NCBI GenBank assembly: GCA_027704905.1
Contig: CM051015.1
Location: 18,649,841-18,713,840 of the forward strand
Origin: Muraenolepis orangiensis
Lineage: Eukaryota > Chordata > Actinopteri > Gadiformes > Muraenolepididae
Reading direction: 5' to 3'
Length of the DNA stretch: 64,000 nt
A model generated the notes under the pieces. That model was not told the origin of the DNA. It did no database searches and saw nothing but the letters and a program-made list of their open reading frames with translations. The translations under genes were made by a program, and so were the position numbers. Below are positions 63,278 through 64,000 of the stretch, piece by piece. The number at the start of each line of letters is the position of its first letter. Position 1 is the stretch's first letter.

Positions 63278-63778
63278 GACAAACAGAGACAAACAGAGAC
63301 AAACAGAGAGAGAGACACGTGTCAAGAACATTTTCATTGTATTTACATATCCCTGATACTGTTTATCCCCTGGTATGTTTTGATTGATTCTTATTAATGT
63401 TTGTTTACTGTGATGTCCAATCTGTCCAATCTGGGAATAATAAAAAGAGAGAGAGGGAGGGGAGACAGATAGACAGAGGGAGAGACAGATAGAGAGGGAT
63501 GGGGGAGACAGATAAGAGAGAGAGGGGAGACCGAAAGAGAGAGATGGGGGGAGACAGATAAAGAGAGCAGGGGAGACTGAATGCAGAGGGAAAAATTCAT
63601 TTATTTTCCTCTATCTTATCTCTTCTCTCCTGCCTCTCGGTCTCGGTATATATATATATATTACAGTATACTATGAATACATATATATGTCTTTATACAG
63701 TATCAATATATAGATACATCCACAAATACATAACAAAAAGAATAAATATATATATATAAAAATTTAATTTATAAGGAA

Positions 63779-63816
63779 CTTCATGTGTCTAACGTTCTCC
63801 AGTTAGACACATGAAG
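63779..63816. repeat. Perfect 15-bp inverted repeat
   Basis: CTTCATGTGTCTAAC (63779-63793) pairs with GTTAGACACATGAAG (63802-63816) over an 8-nt loop. Confidence 0.9.
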
Positions 63817-64000
63817 CGTGACGAAGGTTTTTAATTCCACAGTTTGAGTTCTGTAAGGGGGACAAGTCTCCCGGGACGAGGAGGAGAATATAAACAGGAC
63901 AGACCTCCACCCACGAAGACAAGGAGGACAGACCTCCACCCAGGGAGACACAAACCTCCACCCAGCGACAGACAGACCTCCACTCAGGGAGACAGACCTC

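Overview
The window is vertebrate nuclear DNA, almost certainly from a teleost fish. Genes are split by GT-AG introns, teleost-type LINE and hAT fragments are scattered through it, and simple repeats are extremely dense. That density would suit a gadiform (cod-like) genome, but this is inference. No bacterial, phage or organellar feature was seen. Exons were found by reading conserved protein segments and checking that splice sites and codon phase agree across every junction; family names rest on remembered family sequence, not on a search.

Three genes lie in a row on the minus strand (right to left), in the order known for mammalian PKP4-DAPL1-TANC1. (1) pkp4, plakophilin-4: nine coding exons from 63037 down to the stop at 50778, giving the last 452 residues (later armadillo repeats, C-terminal tail, PDZ-binding DSWV end). 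Its 5' half lies beyond the right edge. (2) dapl1, death-associated protein-like 1: a complete four-exon gene, 43032 to 41445, 115 aa, with a TATA box and a full CRE palindrome upstream and a poly(A) signal downstream. (3) tanc1: its first three coding exons (30049-29992, 10526-10311, 2009-1905). The gene continues past the left edge.

Layout: 1-30049 is the 5' coding part of tanc1, mostly two large introns full of microsatellites and minisatellites; 30050-41230 is tanc1 upstream or 5' non-coding sequence; 41230-43150 is dapl1; 43150-49820 is a TE-rich intergenic block (LINE reverse-transcriptase remnants, a decayed hAT relic, a duplicated 45-bp minisatellite); 49820-64000 is pkp4.

The genes are adjacent but not known to act in one pathway. 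Pkp4 is a junctional armadillo protein, Tanc1 a postsynaptic scaffold, and Dapl1 a small protein linked to ribosome dormancy in eggs and to epithelial differentiation. The most unusual content is how repeats meet splice sites. One 2.9-kb pkp4 intron is almost wholly a 41-bp minisatellite, and its acceptor is a one-base variant of the repeat unit. Several other exons have microsatellites within a few bases of their splice sites. Other notable items are transposons inserted into minisatellites with readable target-site duplications, a perfect 22-bp hairpin, a 1.5-kb E-box-rich tandem array, and a strong strand bias of GA/CT arrays.
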